Source: Paroedura picta
Lineage: Eukaryota; Chordata; Lepidosauria; Squamata; Gekkonidae
Length of the DNA: 64,000 nucleotides
Assembly (NCBI RefSeq): GCF_049243985.1
Contig: NC_135369.1
Span: 21,478,533 to 21,542,532, forward strand
Reading direction: 5' to 3'
Below are positions 63,008 through 64,000 of this stretch, one piece after another (within the stretch, counting starts at the first letter, position 1; every line of letters starts with the position of its first letter). The translations under genes and the position numbers were made by a program. The notes under the pieces were generated by a model. It did not search any database. It was not told the origin of the DNA and worked only from the letters and a program-made list of their open reading frames with translations.

Positions 63008-63297
63008 AGGTAAAGGTAAAGGTATCCCCTGTACAAGCACTGAGTCATGTCTGACCCTTGGGGTGACGCCCTCCAGCATTTTCATGGCAGACTCAATACG
63101 GGGTGGTTTGCCAGTGCCTTCCCCAGTCATTACCGTTTACCCCCCAGCAAGCTGGATACTCATTTTACCCACCTCGGAAGAATGGAAAGCTGAGTTGACC
63201 TTGAGCCGGCTGCTGGGATTGAACTCCCAGCCTCATGGGCAGAGCTTTCAGACTACATGTCTGCTGCCTTACCACTCTGCGCCACAAGAGGCTCAGT
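63008..63297 (-). repeat. tRNA-headed SINE with L2-like tail, full length
   Basis: Tail repeat taaaggtaaaggtatcccct at its start, tgacgccctccagcattttc, and the head complement cttaccactctgcgccacaa. Confidence 0.8.
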
Positions 63298-63603
63298 CTG
63301 CCCTCCATTTTAACAAGATGCCGGAGCCTGAATTTGGGAGCTCCTTGCCCCAAATGAAAAGAACTCTTGACCATCTCCCGTTTGTTAACCTCACTCTTCC
63401 AACTTATGCAGTCAAACAGCCTTGAGCAACTTGGTCCGTGTTGACGGTGTATTTTTCTTTACAAAGCCCAGAGCCCTCACACAGCCTTAAATACGCTGGC
63501 CTGGCAGACAGGATGCTCCTGGCAACCAACCCCAGCCTCCCAAATCCACCTGCTGGCTCACATTAAATGCTTCTGATCACCCGTGGGCGTTTTGGGGCTG
63601 CTG

Positions 63604-63928
63604 CTATACCAGAAATCCCACGGGCCTCTGGGAAGGGCCCGGAAAGGGCTGCTTCTCTTCCTCGCTTCCCGTGGAGGATCCGTGCTGCTCCGAGAGGCTG
63701 CTGCTTCTCTGCCTTCCCTGGGGTGCTAAGGTGGGCTCCCGTAGCCCTCCGGGAAGCGTGACCTGGCTCCCAATCCCAGGCTGGGCTCTCCATTCGCGAT
63801 GGGCGTAAGTGGTGTTGGGTGTGGAGCTCGTGAAGACCCAGAGAGGCTGGGTGACAGGCCTCGAGGGTGAAAGGTCCCCGGGGGGGCTCTTGGTAACGAT
63901 CAGCCGCCCCAGGGAGAGATTGTCGAGT
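63604..63928 (-). CDS. possible terminal exon of an unidentified - strand gene
   Basis: On the - strand a strong acceptor (pyrimidine run ctcctcccctctcag, AG at 63930-63929) opens a 107-codon frame ending in TAG. The first 60 codons strongly favour G/C in the third position and read LDNLSLGRLIVTKSPPGDLS, then a segment with WVFTSSTPNTTYAHREW; the end is Ser/Glu/Gln-rich. No known repeat matches. I do not recognise the protein, and it is neither TSTD1 nor F11R, the neighbours I would expect after USF1. An AATACA variant signal lies about 140 bp past the stop. It could be chance in GC-rich DNA. Confidence 0.35.
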
Positions 63929-64000
63929 CTGAGAGGGGAGGAGAAGACGGCCAAGAGTTAGACACGTTTGCAGCATTGGGATCCTTACTGGCTCAAATTC

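Larger units (their letters stand above)
62046..63603. other. DNA downstream of USF1
   Basis: It holds SINE copies (62392-62667, 63008-63297) and otherwise unassigned sequence. I do not see TSTD1 or F11R exons here. Confidence 0.6.

Noticed and set aside
1-64000. CRISPR array or prokaryotic defence system
   Set aside because: The repeats are dispersed transposons and microsatellites; the genes are spliced vertebrate genes.

Overview
The window is vertebrate nuclear DNA, almost certainly from a squamate reptile (a lizard; I cannot name the species). The coding exons read as clear orthologues of tetrapod genes. The spaces between them are packed with repeats of the kind squamates carry: tRNA-headed SINEs of Sauria-SINE type, SINEs with L2-like tails, 5S-rRNA-derived SINEs, CR1 LINE ends finishing in short ATTCTATG-type repeats, SPIN-like hAT elements, and a very common palindromic hAT MITE.

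Three genes lie on the + strand, in the order and relative orientation I know from mammals (human 1q23.3 read along its minus strand: NECTIN4, ARHGAP30, USF1). Positions 2448-8184 hold the last four coding exons of NECTIN4 (transmembrane segment and cytoplasmic tail to the PDZ-binding C-terminus); the ectodomain exons lie upstream of the window. Positions 16551-46877 hold a complete ARHGAP30, with 12 coding exons, a 14 kb first intron and a 2.2 kb last exon, predicting 1324 residues. Positions 49.5-62.05 kb hold USF1: a CpG-island promoter with a noncoding first exon, ten coding exons (311 residues, bHLH-leucine zipper), a 3' UTR and a polyadenylation signal at 62021. A possible terminal exon of an unidentified gene lies on the - strand at 63604-63928.

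The genes do not form an operon. They are separate Pol II units: an adhesion receptor, a Rho GTPase-activating protein, and an E-box transcription factor that is normally ubiquitous.

The most interesting points are: (1) a tandem pentapeptide-like array in one cytoplasmic exon of NECTIN4; (2) about 17 copies of a palindromic MITE whose arms each carry a sequence resembling the ZNF143/THAP11 site, including a perfect 66-bp hairpin 54 bp after an ARHGAP30 splice donor; (3) one MITE copy whose two arms belong to different subfamilies; (4) a degenerate repeat array in the ARHGAP30 tail; (5) an isolated 22-bp perfect hairpin in ARHGAP30 intron 1; (6) SPIN-like and other hAT copies with intact 8-bp target duplications; (7) the unidentified minus-strand exon. 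I see no CRISPR, no bacterial-type genes, no functional tRNA gene and no recognisable retroviral gene.
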